NCBI GenBank assembly: GCA_006503475.1
Contig: RSEH01000077.1
Coordinates: 105,325-169,324, forward strand
From: Stentor roeselii
Lineage: Eukaryota > Ciliophora > Heterotrichea > Heterotrichida > Stentoridae
DNA: 64,000 bases
Reading direction: 5' to 3'
Shown here: piece after piece, positions 10,822 to 19,816 of the stretch
How the letters are laid out: each line of letters opens with the position of its first letter
How positions within the stretch are numbered: the stretch's first letter is position 1
The notes under the pieces: generated by a model
Databases searched by the model: none
The model's input: only the letters and a program-made list of their open reading frames with translations
What the model was told of the DNA's origin: nothing
Program-made: the position numbers and the translations under genes

Positions 10822-12291
10822 ATGCAAGATCTACCAGGGCCAAAAGATGACTATCTTGAAATCCTCATCTGTTTGATACTAGTTGGATTGTTTATGCTTC
10901 TTACCGTCTACCTTCCAAAATGGAAAGTAATCCTTATATAGATCACCCTCGTTCATGAGTCAGGGATTGTACTTATCCTCGGCATGGTCATCGGATACTT
11001 AATTCATCAAACTCTAGGAAAAGTATCAAAATTTGACGAGTCAATCTTTTTCCACTTCATGCTTCCACTGATTGTTTTCGGGGCAGGATACAACTTGAAA
11101 AGAAAAAGATTTTTCAGGAACATTGGAACGATCATCATGCTTGGTGTGGGAGGCACGATCATTTCGTTCTTAGTCATCGGAATCTTTAGTTTTTACTGGA
11201 GCCAGTGGGGGTATTTCTATGATCTTCAAGGAAAGCAGGCTAAAATCACTTTGCAAGAAGGACTCATGATTGGAGCAACCCTCTCAGCAACAGACGTTGT
11301 TTGTACTTTAGCTCTTGTTAAAGAACAATCAACTCCGAGACTTCACTCAATACTCTTTGGTGAGTCGACTAGTAATGATGCAGTCGCTATTATACTTTTG
11401 GCTACTCTTCAAAAAGTTAAAATTTCTGAGTTTTCATTAGAAACAACTTTTGAAATTATTGGAGAGTTTTTTTATATCTGCCTGAGCTCGATATTAGTCG
11501 GAGTCTTGTTCGGAGTGATCGGAACTTTACTAGTAAAACACTTTCGAGGACTTCAAAACTGGCCAAGTCGTCAAACCTCAGTTTTGCTTTATGTTGCTTG
11601 GTTTGGTTATATTTTTTCTGAGTTGTTTGAAATATCTGGAGTTATCAGTATCCTTGCATCGGCAATTGTCATAGGAAACTACTCTTTCGATAACCTTAGT
11701 GAGGACTCACAGATATTGACCCATAATTTTTACCATTTTGTTAGTGAAGCTGCAGAGTCATTGGTTTTTGCTTACCTGGGTCTTACTTCTTACAGTTATC
11801 ACTTGTTTTCTATTCCTTTTACCTTCTTAGCTTTGATGTTCTTGTCGACACTTGTTGCAAGGTTAATAGGAACGTTTGTTTTGAGTTATGTGGTTCAGGT
11901 TGTCACGTGTAAGAGGCATTGCTTGGGATTTAAAAATCTATCGATGATTTGTATTGGAGGGATTGTTAGAGGAGGGATTTCTTTTGCACTGGCTTTAACT
12001 TTCGTTGGAGATAATTCAGAAGTTCTTCAAGCTTTGATCCTAGCTTTTGTAATGGTTGGAACAATAGTTTGTGGTACAGTTCTCCCTCTTTGGGTAAAAC
12101 TTATGAATGTCCAAGAAAGTGGCAGTGTGGTAGGACCAGAAGGTACTGAAGAGAACTCGAACCCCGTGATCAGATTCTGGACTATGGTCAATTCTAGATG
12201 GCTTAGAAAATGGCTGGTGATTAAAGAAAAGTCAGACCCAGACATCAATTTCGAATCTACTCCTGAAATCGACAGAACAAGATTAGAATGA
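10822..12291 (+). CDS. Na+/H+ exchanger (SLC9/CPA1 family), one 15-nt intron
   Basis: A multi-pass cation/proton antiporter of 484 residues after splicing. Exon 1 (10822-10926) encodes a first membrane helix; intron 10927-10941; exon 2 starts ITLVHESGIVLILGM, the usual second-helix region. Family hallmarks are FFHFMLPLIVFGAGYNLK, the SATD motif near residue 150, FGESTSNDA near 175-183 (with the ND pair of electroneutral exchangers) and GGIVRGGISFALAL near 375-388. There are about 11-12 hydrophobic segments and a short hydrophilic tail (about 60 residues), much shorter than in animal plasma-membrane NHEs, so a regulatory tail is lacking. Which membrane it serves (plasma membrane, contractile vacuole, endosome) cannot be told. 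It ends in TGA. An ATG at 10984 is only an internal Met. Confidence 0.92.
10927..10941 (+). other. 15-nt intron in the Na+/H+ exchanger gene
   Basis: The sequence is GTAATCCTTATATAG. It lies between codons 35 and 36 (after TGG AAA) and contains an in-frame TAG. Removing it joins two halves of a conserved exchanger helix. It has A at intron position 10, as do the other three introns found here. Confidence 0.92.
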
Positions 12292-12627
12292 TACCAGACC
12301 CACTCACGTAGTTAACCGTAGTTAGAATCTCGAATAATAGCTTGCTTCTACCCTCTAAATCCCGTGATTCCAAGCGAAGGAATTTTATTGAGATCTAATA
12401 TCTTTATTATCATTAAACAGAATATCACGAAATTCCATCAAAACATTTTCCAAAATTTTTTCAACAACAATTCATTCTTCCAAAAAATTCCTCCTTCAAA
12501 TTAAACCAACCCTAAAATTTTTTCAGCAAAGCCCCAAAAAATTCTTTTAAAAATATCTCATCTAAAGAACCCTCTCAATACAAATAACTAACTTTTAAAC
12601 CTCTATCCACGAAATTAATTCAAAATA
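12292..12627. other. Intergenic stretch with C-rich leader
   Basis: No gene is seen. From about 12400 to the ATG at 12628 the plus strand is rich in A, C and T with very few G, as upstream of many genes here; it is probably the promoter and 5' leader of the next gene. Confidence 0.5.
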
Positions 12628-13683
12628 ATGAGCCGGTCAAAGCAGGAACTATCAAGTCCCGGAGCACCTACCACCTCAGGAGCCTACACCCCTGAAGAAG
12701 ACCATCGCCCGTTGAACTTCTTAAGATTATTCTCAGCTTTGATACGTTTAAAGAATTCTGAGCTGCCAAAGGGAATAAAAGTTGAACAGTCACTTGATGG
12801 AGGCAGCGAAGTTTATCTTAAAGAAGCTGAAAACTTTCCTAATGTCCCCAGGTCTCCTTCTGTTCATCCTAGTCCTGCTAATGGAGGACCTTTGACGATT
12901 GAATCGATTGACTTGTTGATACAAAGGTTGAAAATACTTGCTGAAAGTCAAGGAGACCCTTTGACTCCTGGAACTCCTCCTCATAACTTGCAGGTCTCGC
13001 TTGATAATTGCACTTTGTTTTATATTCCTCCTGAACATATTGACCGCGTTGAGAATGTCGAGCCTTCGACGTCTCTTGAAGGCCAGACACCAAACGAGCT
13101 GTATTATAACTTAACCAGCCCAAGTACCTTAAAGTTCATATCAAGAGCCCTAGTTCGAAGATCCGACACTCCAAGCCGTGGCGAGTCTGAAATCCTAGAA
13201 AAGCCGATAATAATCCTTCAACCCAAGCGAGGTCTAAGTAAAAAAAGTACTGACAGTCCCGTTATCGGAGACATATCCCGACCAGACCTTGCAGATCTTC
13301 TGAAACGAAAACTCGAAGAACTAAAAATTGAAGGCGATGTTCGACAAGCCATCGATGACGAAAACGTTCAAATCATTACCCTGGGATGCAGTCCTTGTTC
13401 AAATTCAGGTTCAATGTCAAGTAAAGAAAATTCAACTCCAGTCTTAAGCAGGTCGGACTATCCCAACTTGTCTTCGCCTAAGACAAATTCTCGATTAATT
13501 AAAAAACTTCATGCTGTTCAAGAGGACTTTGAAGGGGAAGATGAAGGAATTCTGGACTTAGGAGCGAGAGTTGTTTTTAATGTTCCTCAGGAAAATCAGG
13601 TGTTTGTTGGAAAGGAAAGATTAGATGATTTTCAAGAGGATGCTCGAGAGCATATTGTGAGGAGGAGGTCGAAAAGCTTTTAA
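12628..13683 (+). CDS. Hypothetical protein, Ser/Pro-rich, probably disordered
   Basis: A 351-residue frame with clear ATG, preceded by a C-rich leader. It is rich in Ser, Pro and Glu, with many SP and TP sites (for example SPGAPTTSG, VPRSPSVHPSP, DSPVIGD) that could be kinase targets. There is no membrane segment and no recognised domain. The middle part (IESIDLLIQRLKILAESQ; LADLLKRKLEELKIEG) has short amphipathic helices. The C-terminus is basic (REHIVRRRSKSF). The function is not recognised. It lies between the exchanger and a pair of tandem paralogues, all on the plus strand. Confidence 0.7.
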   Translation: MSRSKQELSSPGAPTTSGAYTPEEDHRPLNFLRLFSALIRLKNSELPKGIKVEQSLDGGSEVYLKEAENFPNVPRSPSVHPSPANGGPLTIESIDLLIQRLKILAESQGDPLTPGTPPHNLQVSLDNCTLFYIPPEHIDRVENVEPSTSLEGQTPNELYYNLTSPSTLKFISRALVRRSDTPSRGESEILEKPIIILQPKRGLSKKSTDSPVIGDISRPDLADLLKRKLEELKIEGDVRQAIDDENVQIITLGCSPCSNSGSMSSKENSTPVLSRSDYPNLSSPKTNSRLIKKLHAVQEDFEGEDEGILDLGARVVFNVPQENQVFVGKERLDDFQEDAREHIVRRRSKSF

Positions 13684-13885
13684 TTTAAGTATCTGATTCT
13701 GTACATACAACTAAATTTTTCTTAAAGTTTTTCGATGTTTAAGAAAATTTTTCATTTTGTTCAGGTTTTTATTGTTTTCCTATTTCTAATAATTTTGGTA
13801 TTCTAGCAGTTAACATCAGTTATTTTTAAGATATGGATGTTTTTTTCAATTTTTGTCAAAAGATTTTAGAATTAATGATATAATT

Positions 13886-14575
13886 ATGAACTTCTTGAAC
13901 TTTTGTATCTCTCCATCTTTCCCTCAACCTTTAACCTTACCATGCCTACCTTCCTTCAACCCACCTGAAGTTCTTCCAAAAGTTCAGAACCTGAACGCAA
14001 AAGAAGAATTTTCAAAATTCGCTAAAAACTTCAAGCATCTCTTAAATCCTGCATCAAAATCACAACTTGAAACGACTTCTAAAAACTCATCAAAAAAACC
14101 CGAAAAATCCTTAAATTTCGATTTTTTTAGTCCTTTCAAGAAATCTTCAGAATTCAAGTTAAAACTAAAGACAAGTCTTGAAAGTCCTTTATGCAAATGC
14201 AAGTACTTCACTTTTAAAGTCTTTCTTGAAAGGACTGGCAATGCTGACCTGCCTGTGAATCAACAGGTTGACTTGGAAGTCTTGATTTTCAGTCAGGATG
14301 GAGTCTTGATCACGAAGAATATGAGAGGACAGGAAATTTTAAAAGGAAACTCGCTTCAAACTATGAACTTTTTCGTTGCTGAGAATTCGCATGCTGCTTA
14401 CTTTCGAATTCAGGTCACAGAGGTTTCGAGTCATTTTGTTGGAAAAAGGGTGGATTTGAAGGTTCGGGCGAGAAGCTCGGAATTTTTGATGAAAATGGGA
14501 TGGAAAATCAAGAGTCTCTATCTTCGGGGGATTGTCTTTAAGGCTAAGAGAAGAGGGAAAAAAGAAAGTATTTAA
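13886..14575 (+). CDS. Hypothetical protein, paralogue of the 15210 gene
   Basis: The frame opens at 13853, but only with TTG; the first ATG is at 13886, giving 229 residues. The first 95 residues are low-complexity (Ser, Lys, Phe, Pro). The C-terminal 130 residues form a compact beta-rich domain sharing a pattern with the gene at 15210: a Gly-containing turn, then VTEVSSHF-x-GK, a run of alternating hydrophobic residues and a final VFKAKRR. The tail is strongly basic. A nucleic-acid or protein-binding role is possible but unproven. No family was recognised with confidence; the pattern faintly recalls beta-sandwich regions of plant CBP60-type regulators, which is not strong enough to name it. 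Confidence 0.65.
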   Translation: MNFLNFCISPSFPQPLTLPCLPSFNPPEVLPKVQNLNAKEEFSKFAKNFKHLLNPASKSQLETTSKNSSKKPEKSLNFDFFSPFKKSSEFKLKLKTSLESPLCKCKYFTFKVFLERTGNADLPVNQQVDLEVLIFSQDGVLITKNMRGQEILKGNSLQTMNFFVAENSHAAYFRIQVTEVSSHFVGKRVDLKVRARSSEFLMKMGWKIKSLYLRGIVFKAKRRGKKESI

Positions 14576-15209
14576 TAAGAGAATAGATTTAGAGGATCTT
14601 TATGGATATTGACTTTAGAATTGTTAGGGATTTTAGGGCTTTTGGAATAAAGATATTTGAAATGAGGGGGTTTAGTTATTTTGGGTAGGTTCTAATTCAA
14701 AATGATTTTTTTAGGGAAAATTGTTACTTTAAGTAAGATTTGATCTGTTTAGGGAGAAGTAGAATGCTGAAAGTTAATCAGTGTGAACAAGAACGAAGAT
14801 AAATAAACCATAATAAATAAATCTAATAACTGAAATATATTGTAATTAAATTAAGGAGGAATCACTGGGTTTAGAAAATTTAAATAAAATCATTTGATAC
14901 AAATAATATTCAAAAAATCTCCCATAATGATAACATAAAATAATCACTTATATAAAAATCATATTTAAATAAACCCAAGAAAACCTAAATTTCATTATAT
15001 CATTATAAAATTTCATCAAAAAAATCGTAAAAATTATTCATTCACTCTCAAAATTTCAAATCCAAAAACTCCTAAAAACTTTCTAAACCCAAACCAACCA
15101 TCTCCAAAAAATTTAAAATCAAAACCCTCAACCCATCCAAGGCCAAAATTCTAATCTTTTCAAATTCCTATTTTCTCAAAGTCCTAATTCCAATAATATC
15201 CACCAATAA
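14576..15209. other. Intergenic stretch between two paralogues
   Basis: No open frame of note. The first 190 bases are G-rich and C-poor (3' flank of the upstream gene). From about 14980 to 15209 the strand turns C-rich with almost no G (no G at all in 15061-15120), the leader signature of this window. Confidence 0.55.
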
Positions 15210-15938
15210 ATGTGCAATTTGAACGTAACATGTCAGGTATGGGACGGGTCTTGCAATTGTAATTCAGGAGATTCCTGCATATTCAAGCCAATCCCAGTGC
15301 CCTTTATATCCCAATCAGACCCATCAGTCCTGTTGACACTATTTAAAATCATTCAAGAGCAAAACGAGATGATCAAACAACTTGCAGATCAAACACGTCG
15401 AGGCCTTGAGCGAATAACTGCCTTAGAAAAAGAAGTCGAAGCAAAGGACCAACTAGTAAGTCCCTGCGAAACTCTAACAACAGAGAAGATGGTCGAAATT
15501 TTATACGGCAAAAATCACGCTTTTGACTTTTCCCTTCACCTCATCAGTGACGTGCCTTGTCCTGCTTATAAAGAAAGAGCCTTTTCAGTCATGATGCAAG
15601 TTGTTGACTCTCAAGGTGTTCAAGTGACCTGTGAAAAAACTTTAAACTTCAAGGCAGAGCTTTACAACACAGAAAATCCTCCAAAATTAATGAAAGTTTG
15701 CACTTCTGGAGACCCTATCATGCGTGGGACTCTTGAAGTTGAGTCCACTGGCGCTGTACTTTTCAGGAAGATTATCTTAAAAGAAGTCTCTTCACATTTC
15801 AAAAATGGATGCTTTTATTTGGTGGTTTCTTGTAAAGACTCTGATAGAATTCGCCCACTTGTCATTGAGAATCTTGTTGTGAAAGCAAGGAAGATGAACA
15901 ATGAAACCATCAAAAAGGCGAAGGTTGGTGAGGTTTAA
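15210..15938 (+). CDS. Hypothetical protein, Cys-rich N-terminus plus conserved beta domain
   Basis: A 242-residue protein. The N-terminus has a cluster of Cys (MCNLNVTCQVW, then CNCNSGDSC), followed by a short coiled coil (about residues 48-85, IIQEQNEMIKQLADQTRRGL). The C-terminal domain (about 95-235) shares with the gene at 13886 the LKEVSSHF motif and the ending VVKARK, so the two are tandem paralogues that diverged strongly. The function is not known. The stop lies 10 nt before the ATG of the Rpp20 gene, which leaves no room for a separate promoter and suggests a shared transcript or a promoter inside this gene. Confidence 0.7.
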   Translation: MCNLNVTCQVWDGSCNCNSGDSCIFKPIPVPFISQSDPSVLLTLFKIIQEQNEMIKQLADQTRRGLERITALEKEVEAKDQLVSPCETLTTEKMVEILYGKNHAFDFSLHLISDVPCPAYKERAFSVMMQVVDSQGVQVTCEKTLNFKAELYNTENPPKLMKVCTSGDPIMRGTLEVESTGAVLFRKIILKEVSSHFKNGCFYLVVSCKDSDRIRPLVIENLVVKARKMNNETIKKAKVGEV

Positions 15939-15948
15939 TATAATAATC

Positions 15949-16263
15949 ATGGAAAATCAATTCAACACTAATAAAATTGTTAGACCTGTTGCAAAGAAGA
16001 ATGAAATTTTTGTTACTAGGAAAAAACCTGTCAAGGTTTATGAGAAAAGAATTGAAAAACTTTTAGATTTAAATGTTGCGAATGTTTTTGTTCATGGAAG
16101 TGGAATGGCTGTTGGTTGTGTTGTTAGGATTGTTGCTAGGGTTAAAAAGTACTTTGGGAAGTGTGATGTTAGGACTAGCTCTGTTGCTGTTTTAGATGAG
16201 GTTAATGGTGAGTGTAAGATTAGGATGATTCCTGGAATTCATGTTGAGTTGATCAGGAAGTAG
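15949..16263 (+). CDS. POP7: RNase P/MRP subunit Rpp20 (Pop7), Alba-type
   Basis: A 104-residue protein of the Alba superfamily, expected to bind the P3 arm of RNase P and MRP RNA together with Rpp25 for tRNA and rRNA processing. It shows the family pattern: strand IFVTRKKP, helix KRIEKLLDL, strand NVFVHGSGMAVG, a second helix, TSSVAVLDEV and a final IHVELIRK strand. The whole length is that of a bare Alba domain. The frame is open from 15901, but the upstream part overlaps the previous gene in another frame; the ATG at 15949, just after that gene's stop, gives the natural start. Members of the archaeal-like Alba chromatin family are the alternative. Confidence 0.82.
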   Translation: MENQFNTNKIVRPVAKKNEIFVTRKKPVKVYEKRIEKLLDLNVANVFVHGSGMAVGCVVRIVARVKKYFGKCDVRTSSVAVLDEVNGECKIRMIPGIHVELIRK

Positions 16264-16520
16264 AGGAGTAGGATTAGATTAAATTCTGGATGGTGGGCTT
16301 TAGAATATTTAGAGTTTTTGGTTGATTAGTTATTTTTAAACTAAAAGTGACTTAAAACCAAATCAAACTAAAGCCAAAACGATAATCAGTTCAGTCAGTT
16401 CTCTAATTCAAATTCACTCTAATAATCCTTCAAAACCTCCTGAATTTTTCCATTCTCTCTCCTTACTAAATTCAAAATAATTAAAATAAACAATCGAAAT
16501 CAAATCCCCAATAAATTAAA

Positions 16521-17597
16521 CTAAATTCTATCCGGTTTAAAAGCAGTAAAGAAAATGCAATTATAAGTAACTTTTAACATAGGATTCACATCAGAAGCAT
16601 ACCACGATTCCTTCTGACATTCTTTCTCAATCCTAAATCCAATTCCCACAATAACCGCCCTGAACTCTTCCCAGCTAAGTTCAATAGAAAGTTCATTTTC
16701 CATATCCGCATAATGATAAAGCAAAGGTCCAAAGTTAATCCAGCATCCTCCAGGACGAAGTGCATTAAAAATAGTTTCAACATAAAGTATGATATTATTA
16801 GCAGTATCCATAAAGAAGCAAGTGACAATCGAGTCCCAAGCCTGAAGTTGTTTAGAATAAACTTCAACAAACTCCCCAGCGACCATGGAAAAGTCAGCAT
16901 CATGACTTAAGACTTCAGCAGGGCAAACATCAGGGACTTTGACCGACTTAAAAATATCCTTCGTGCTCATCACATTGGAAAAATCATGAATAAAAGGAAA
17001 AATTTCAAACTCTTCCGCTTTATTCGTCTTGTTTAAGATATAATCACTGGTGATAAGCATAAAATAAGAAAACTCATTTCCTTGAGACTTAAACCCAATT
17101 CTCGCAATTTCAAATGTCAATCGACCCAGTCCTGCTCCAGGTGTTAAAACTGAGAAATTTTGGTAATTTTCTTTGAAAACTCGTTGAAGTTCTTGTAAAA
17201 TTGGAAAGTAACACATTTCTCGCTCTTTTAAACCTTCTTGTGCCCAGTCTCGCACTAGTTGACGAAGAGTGCTGCGGACTTTAGAGATGTTTTTGTAAGG
17301 AACTTCTAAAGGTTCCATTTGGAGTTTACCGTCTGGAAGTGTCTGGTGGTTGAACAGGTCGTTGTGAGGGTGGACCAGGTGGATTATGAAGAAATAGTTA
17401 GAGTTGCAACTTGAGATTAAATTGATTATTCGGTCTGTGTAGGGATTAGGCAGCAAGGACATGTGATAAGTACTTAAGGACTTGAAATTTCGCTCCATTC
17501 GGCTTATGTCTCGCATTGAATCTACTTGGTAGTTGAAGAATGCTGCGCAGATTGACTTGAAGTGTTCTTGTTCTTGCTCCAAGATCTGGTCTTCCAT
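16521..17597 (-). CDS. CARNMT1: Carnosine N-methyltransferase (N2227/UPF0586 family)
   Basis: A 358-residue SAM-dependent methyltransferase. The CARNMT1 family methylates carnosine to anserine in animals and may act on other imidazole substrates elsewhere. The N-terminal helical region (HFKSICAAFFNYQ, about 12-50) is typical. A linker with RDWAQEGLKERE (near 116-128) precedes the SAM-binding loop VLTPGAGLGRL at 150-160. Further motifs are FSMVAGEFVEVY, WDSIVTCFFMDTANNII (the DTA motif) and GGCWINFGPLLYHY. Length is close to that of animal homologues, and no intron is needed. It converges on the Rpp20 gene, with 257 nt between the stops. Confidence 0.92.
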   Translation of the reverse strand: MEDQILEQEQEHFKSICAAFFNYQVDSMRDISRMERNFKSLSTYHMSLLPNPYTDRIINLISSCNSNYFFIIHLVHPHNDLFNHQTLPDGKLQMEPLEVPYKNISKVRSTLRQLVRDWAQEGLKEREMCYFPILQELQRVFKENYQNFSVLTPGAGLGRLTFEIARIGFKSQGNEFSYFMLITSDYILNKTNKAEEFEIFPFIHDFSNVMSTKDIFKSVKVPDVCPAEVLSHDADFSMVAGEFVEVYSKQLQAWDSIVTCFFMDTANNIILYVETIFNALRPGGCWINFGPLLYHYADMENELSIELSWEEFRAVIVGIGFRIEKECQKESWYASDVNPMLKVTYNCIFFTAFKPDRI

Positions 17598-17708
17598 TTT
17601 AGTGTAAATATGTATTGGGATTTAGGAAGGAGGAATTTTGGAGATTTCTGTATCTATGAGTATCACTTTAACTATAAAAATATTAAAAACTAATAAATAA
17701 TAAAAAAC

Positions 17709-18143
17709 TTAAACATTCATGAAATCTTCACAAATATCACTACTCGCGAATTCAAAGTCTTCACTAATATCATCACTTTTAATGCGAAGATCATCTAAAA
17801 GTAAAGTCTCAGTATCCACAGTCAAAGGACTAGTACATTGAGAATCCAACAAAATGACACTCTTCGATGCGAAAAAGGCAGTCGGGGGTTCATATTGAGT
17901 AGCCTCATCTTTCCTGAATAAAAATTACATATAGACTCCATGTATTCTAACATAAACCTTTTTGTCTCTGATTTTCTGATGATGAGAGCGACACTGATCA
18001 GCCGTTCTTGACCCGATGAACTTTGAAATCTCATCCCAACTCAAGTTCAAACTTCTTCCATGAACGTATTTTTTATGCTCATCTTCAGTCCATCTTCCAG
18101 AGTTCTTCGTTATAATATTATTTTTCTCACAGCTCTTCACCAT
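17709..18143 (-). CDS. SANT/Myb-like DNA-binding protein, one 15-nt intron
   Basis: A 139-residue protein after splicing intron 17914-17928. A single Myb/SANT repeat spans about residues 16-62 (GRWTEDEHKKYVHG, WDEISKFIGSRTADQCRSHHQK). The third helix resembles the SHAQKYF class (here SHHQKI). The second exon adds about 65 acidic, Ser/Thr/Asp-rich residues ending DICEDFMNV, which could be an activation region. It is probably a small nuclear transcription factor; the target is unknown. Without splicing the frame would stop at residue 72, right after the SANT domain, so the intron decides whether the acidic tail is made. Confidence 0.85.
17914..17928 (-). other. 15-nt intron in the SANT gene
   Basis: On the minus strand it reads GTAATTTTTATTCAG. 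It splits an ATG codon (AT|G) and contains the TAA that would otherwise end the frame. Removing it gives an open second exon of 67 codons to TAA at 17709. A is at intron position 10. Confidence 0.9.
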
Positions 18144-18674
18144 TTAAAATTATAGGCCATTTATAATCTTCAATTCAAACGATTAAACTAGTTAAAACTT
18201 TGTAATTTGGGTTAAATAATAACCATTAAATTTAAATTTACAGAAACATTAACATTTTTTGCGGTAATTTTTTTGGAGATTTTCAAAGGTTTTTGAATGA
18301 TTTTTTTGTTTTTGAGGATTTAGAGATTATCAAAAGGCTTGAAAGACTAACAAAAACTTTTGAGGGAATGTTTTTTTTTATCATGATTTCGAACATTGAA
18401 TCATGAATTGGCTTGAATTTGATGTTCAGGTTAATTTGACTTAACTATATAAAGCTACATGAAAAGATACTATTCTCATATTCCCTGTTGCTTTTACATA
18501 CTTCTTTGGATATTGGGTTATTCAATCCCGCATATATCTTTAGCCATTTATAAAACTTACACCTTACTTCACCTTTTTCTTTTGTGAAATCATTATTCCT
18601 AACTGAAACAATTCCAATCCAATCGCAATTTCTCTCAATCTTCTAAAAATCATTCTAATCCAAACTATTACTAA
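18144..18674. other. Gene-free stretch between SANT gene and mitochondrial protein gene
   Basis: AT-rich with several short T runs (for example 18372-18380). No coding frame, RNA gene or repeat recognised. The part near 18144-18400 is on the 5' side of the SANT gene; the part near 18560-18674 is the 3' flank of the next minus gene. Confidence 0.5.
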
Positions 18675-19286
18675 CTAATCCTCATTCAGAGGAAGTCCAT
18701 ATCCAAAGTAGCTCAAATAAAAGAAAAGTCCATCACTCAAGTCATGAGCCTGATGTTTCGACAGCTTATTCAACAAAAACGCCCTAACTTTAGTATCAAC
18801 AGCTTCTCTAGTAACAGGAATCCCTTCATTTTTATACTCAGCAATGACTTTCAAAGCGAATTCCTTAGCTTCTTCGACCTGCTTCGGTTTAAGAATGCTA
18901 AGAATAGTATCATTGACTCCTTCCATAAAAGTATGATGACCATCTCTGGTGGGGTCATCAAAGTTCCTAAGAAAAGGAATAAAGTCATTTTCGAATCTCA
19001 AATAATGATAATAAACAGCATTTCGTGAATCAGCATCTAAATACCGATAATCTCCTACTTCTGAAATCCATTCAACAGGAGCTGGGTCTTCACTCACATG
19101 ATCCCCAAAGTGCTCTTTCGACCTGAGCTTCGAGTACTTCCCCACCTCCAAAGGGTCTACCGTGTGCCAGTGCAAATGGGCGTATTGAGGGTAATTGTCA
19201 TGTTGGTGCTCCAGGTGGAGCCAGTACGGGTCGTGACCTCCTGAAAATGCTCGAGCGAGAGGAAACTTGAATAGTTTAGAAAGCAT
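18675..19286 (-). CDS. Hypothetical mitochondrial protein
   Basis: A 203-residue protein. The N-terminus (MLSKLFKFPLARAFSGG) is a good mitochondrial presequence with a likely cleavage near RAFS. The mature part is soluble and rich in His, Asp and Tyr (YWLHLEHQHDNYPQYAHLHWH, residues 21-41; only part of it may be conserved). There is no membrane segment. It might be a ciliate-specific subunit of a respiratory complex, which ciliates have in large numbers, but no family was recognised. It is divergent from the gene at 19326 with 39 nt between start codons. Confidence 0.7.
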   Translation of the reverse strand: MLSKLFKFPLARAFSGGHDPYWLHLEHQHDNYPQYAHLHWHTVDPLEVGKYSKLRSKEHFGDHVSEDPAPVEWISEVGDYRYLDADSRNAVYYHYLRFENDFIPFLRNFDDPTRDGHHTFMEGVNDTILSILKPKQVEEAKEFALKVIAEYKNEGIPVTREAVDTKVRAFLLNKLSKHQAHDLSDGLFFYLSYFGYGLPLNED

Positions 19287-19325
19287 TTATATTACCATTA
19301 TTTTTATGACTGATAAGGGGAAATA

Positions 19326-19793
19326 ATGTTTACTCCGAAGTACCTAAGTGTGGAGTTTAGAATTATGAGTTTGTTGTGGACTGCAGGACTTGTGTCGATT
19401 ATGAGTCATTATACTTTGAGAAGAGGAGTTGAAGTTATTATGTGGCAAGTACTGATGATTGTTAATACTGGGTTTTTAGTTGTTACTGTTTTTATGCAGG
19501 TCGTTTTGCCTTTTTGTTGTAGTAGGACTAATCCGGTTTTGACGTATATTAGGTTAGCGACTCTTGTTATTTCAGGACCGCTTCTATTTTGTTTAGCGGC
19601 TTACGCATTTTTCGAGGAGATTGACTTGAATATCGAAGAATATTACCTGATTTATGCATCATGGACTCTTCTCTTCTACCTCTCAATGTACAACTCATTC
19701 GAGCTCACTTTAGATCTTTCCCAGTACCTAGAAAAGTTAAAAAGAAAGGAAAAACTCGCAAATCACTTGAAAGAACAGAGTTTAAAACACTAA
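19326..19793 (+). CDS. Small four-TM membrane protein, unknown
   Basis: A 155-residue protein with four hydrophobic segments at about residues 14-28, 37-64, 76-95 and 105-122. A Lys-rich, probably cytosolic tail follows (LEKLKRKEKLANHLKEQ). Polar residues between helices 3 and 4 are acidic (FFEEIDLNIEEYY). No family is recognised. It starts 39 nt from the divergent mitochondrial gene and stops 23 nt before the phosphodiesterase ATG on the same strand. Confidence 0.7.
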   Translation: MFTPKYLSVEFRIMSLLWTAGLVSIMSHYTLRRGVEVIMWQVLMIVNTGFLVVTVFMQVVLPFCCSRTNPVLTYIRLATLVISGPLLFCLAAYAFFEEIDLNIEEYYLIYASWTLLFYLSMYNSFELTLDLSQYLEKLKRKEKLANHLKEQSLKH

Positions 19794-19816
19794 ACCAATA
19801 ATTACTTCATGAATAA

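Noticed and set aside
13853-13885. TTG start for the 13886 gene
   Set aside because: A non-ATG start gives only 11 more residues without similarity; the ATG at 13886 is used instead.
15901-15948. Longer Rpp20 frame from 15901
   Set aside because: It would overlap the end of the previous gene and adds a sequence unlike the Alba family; the ATG at 15949 fits.
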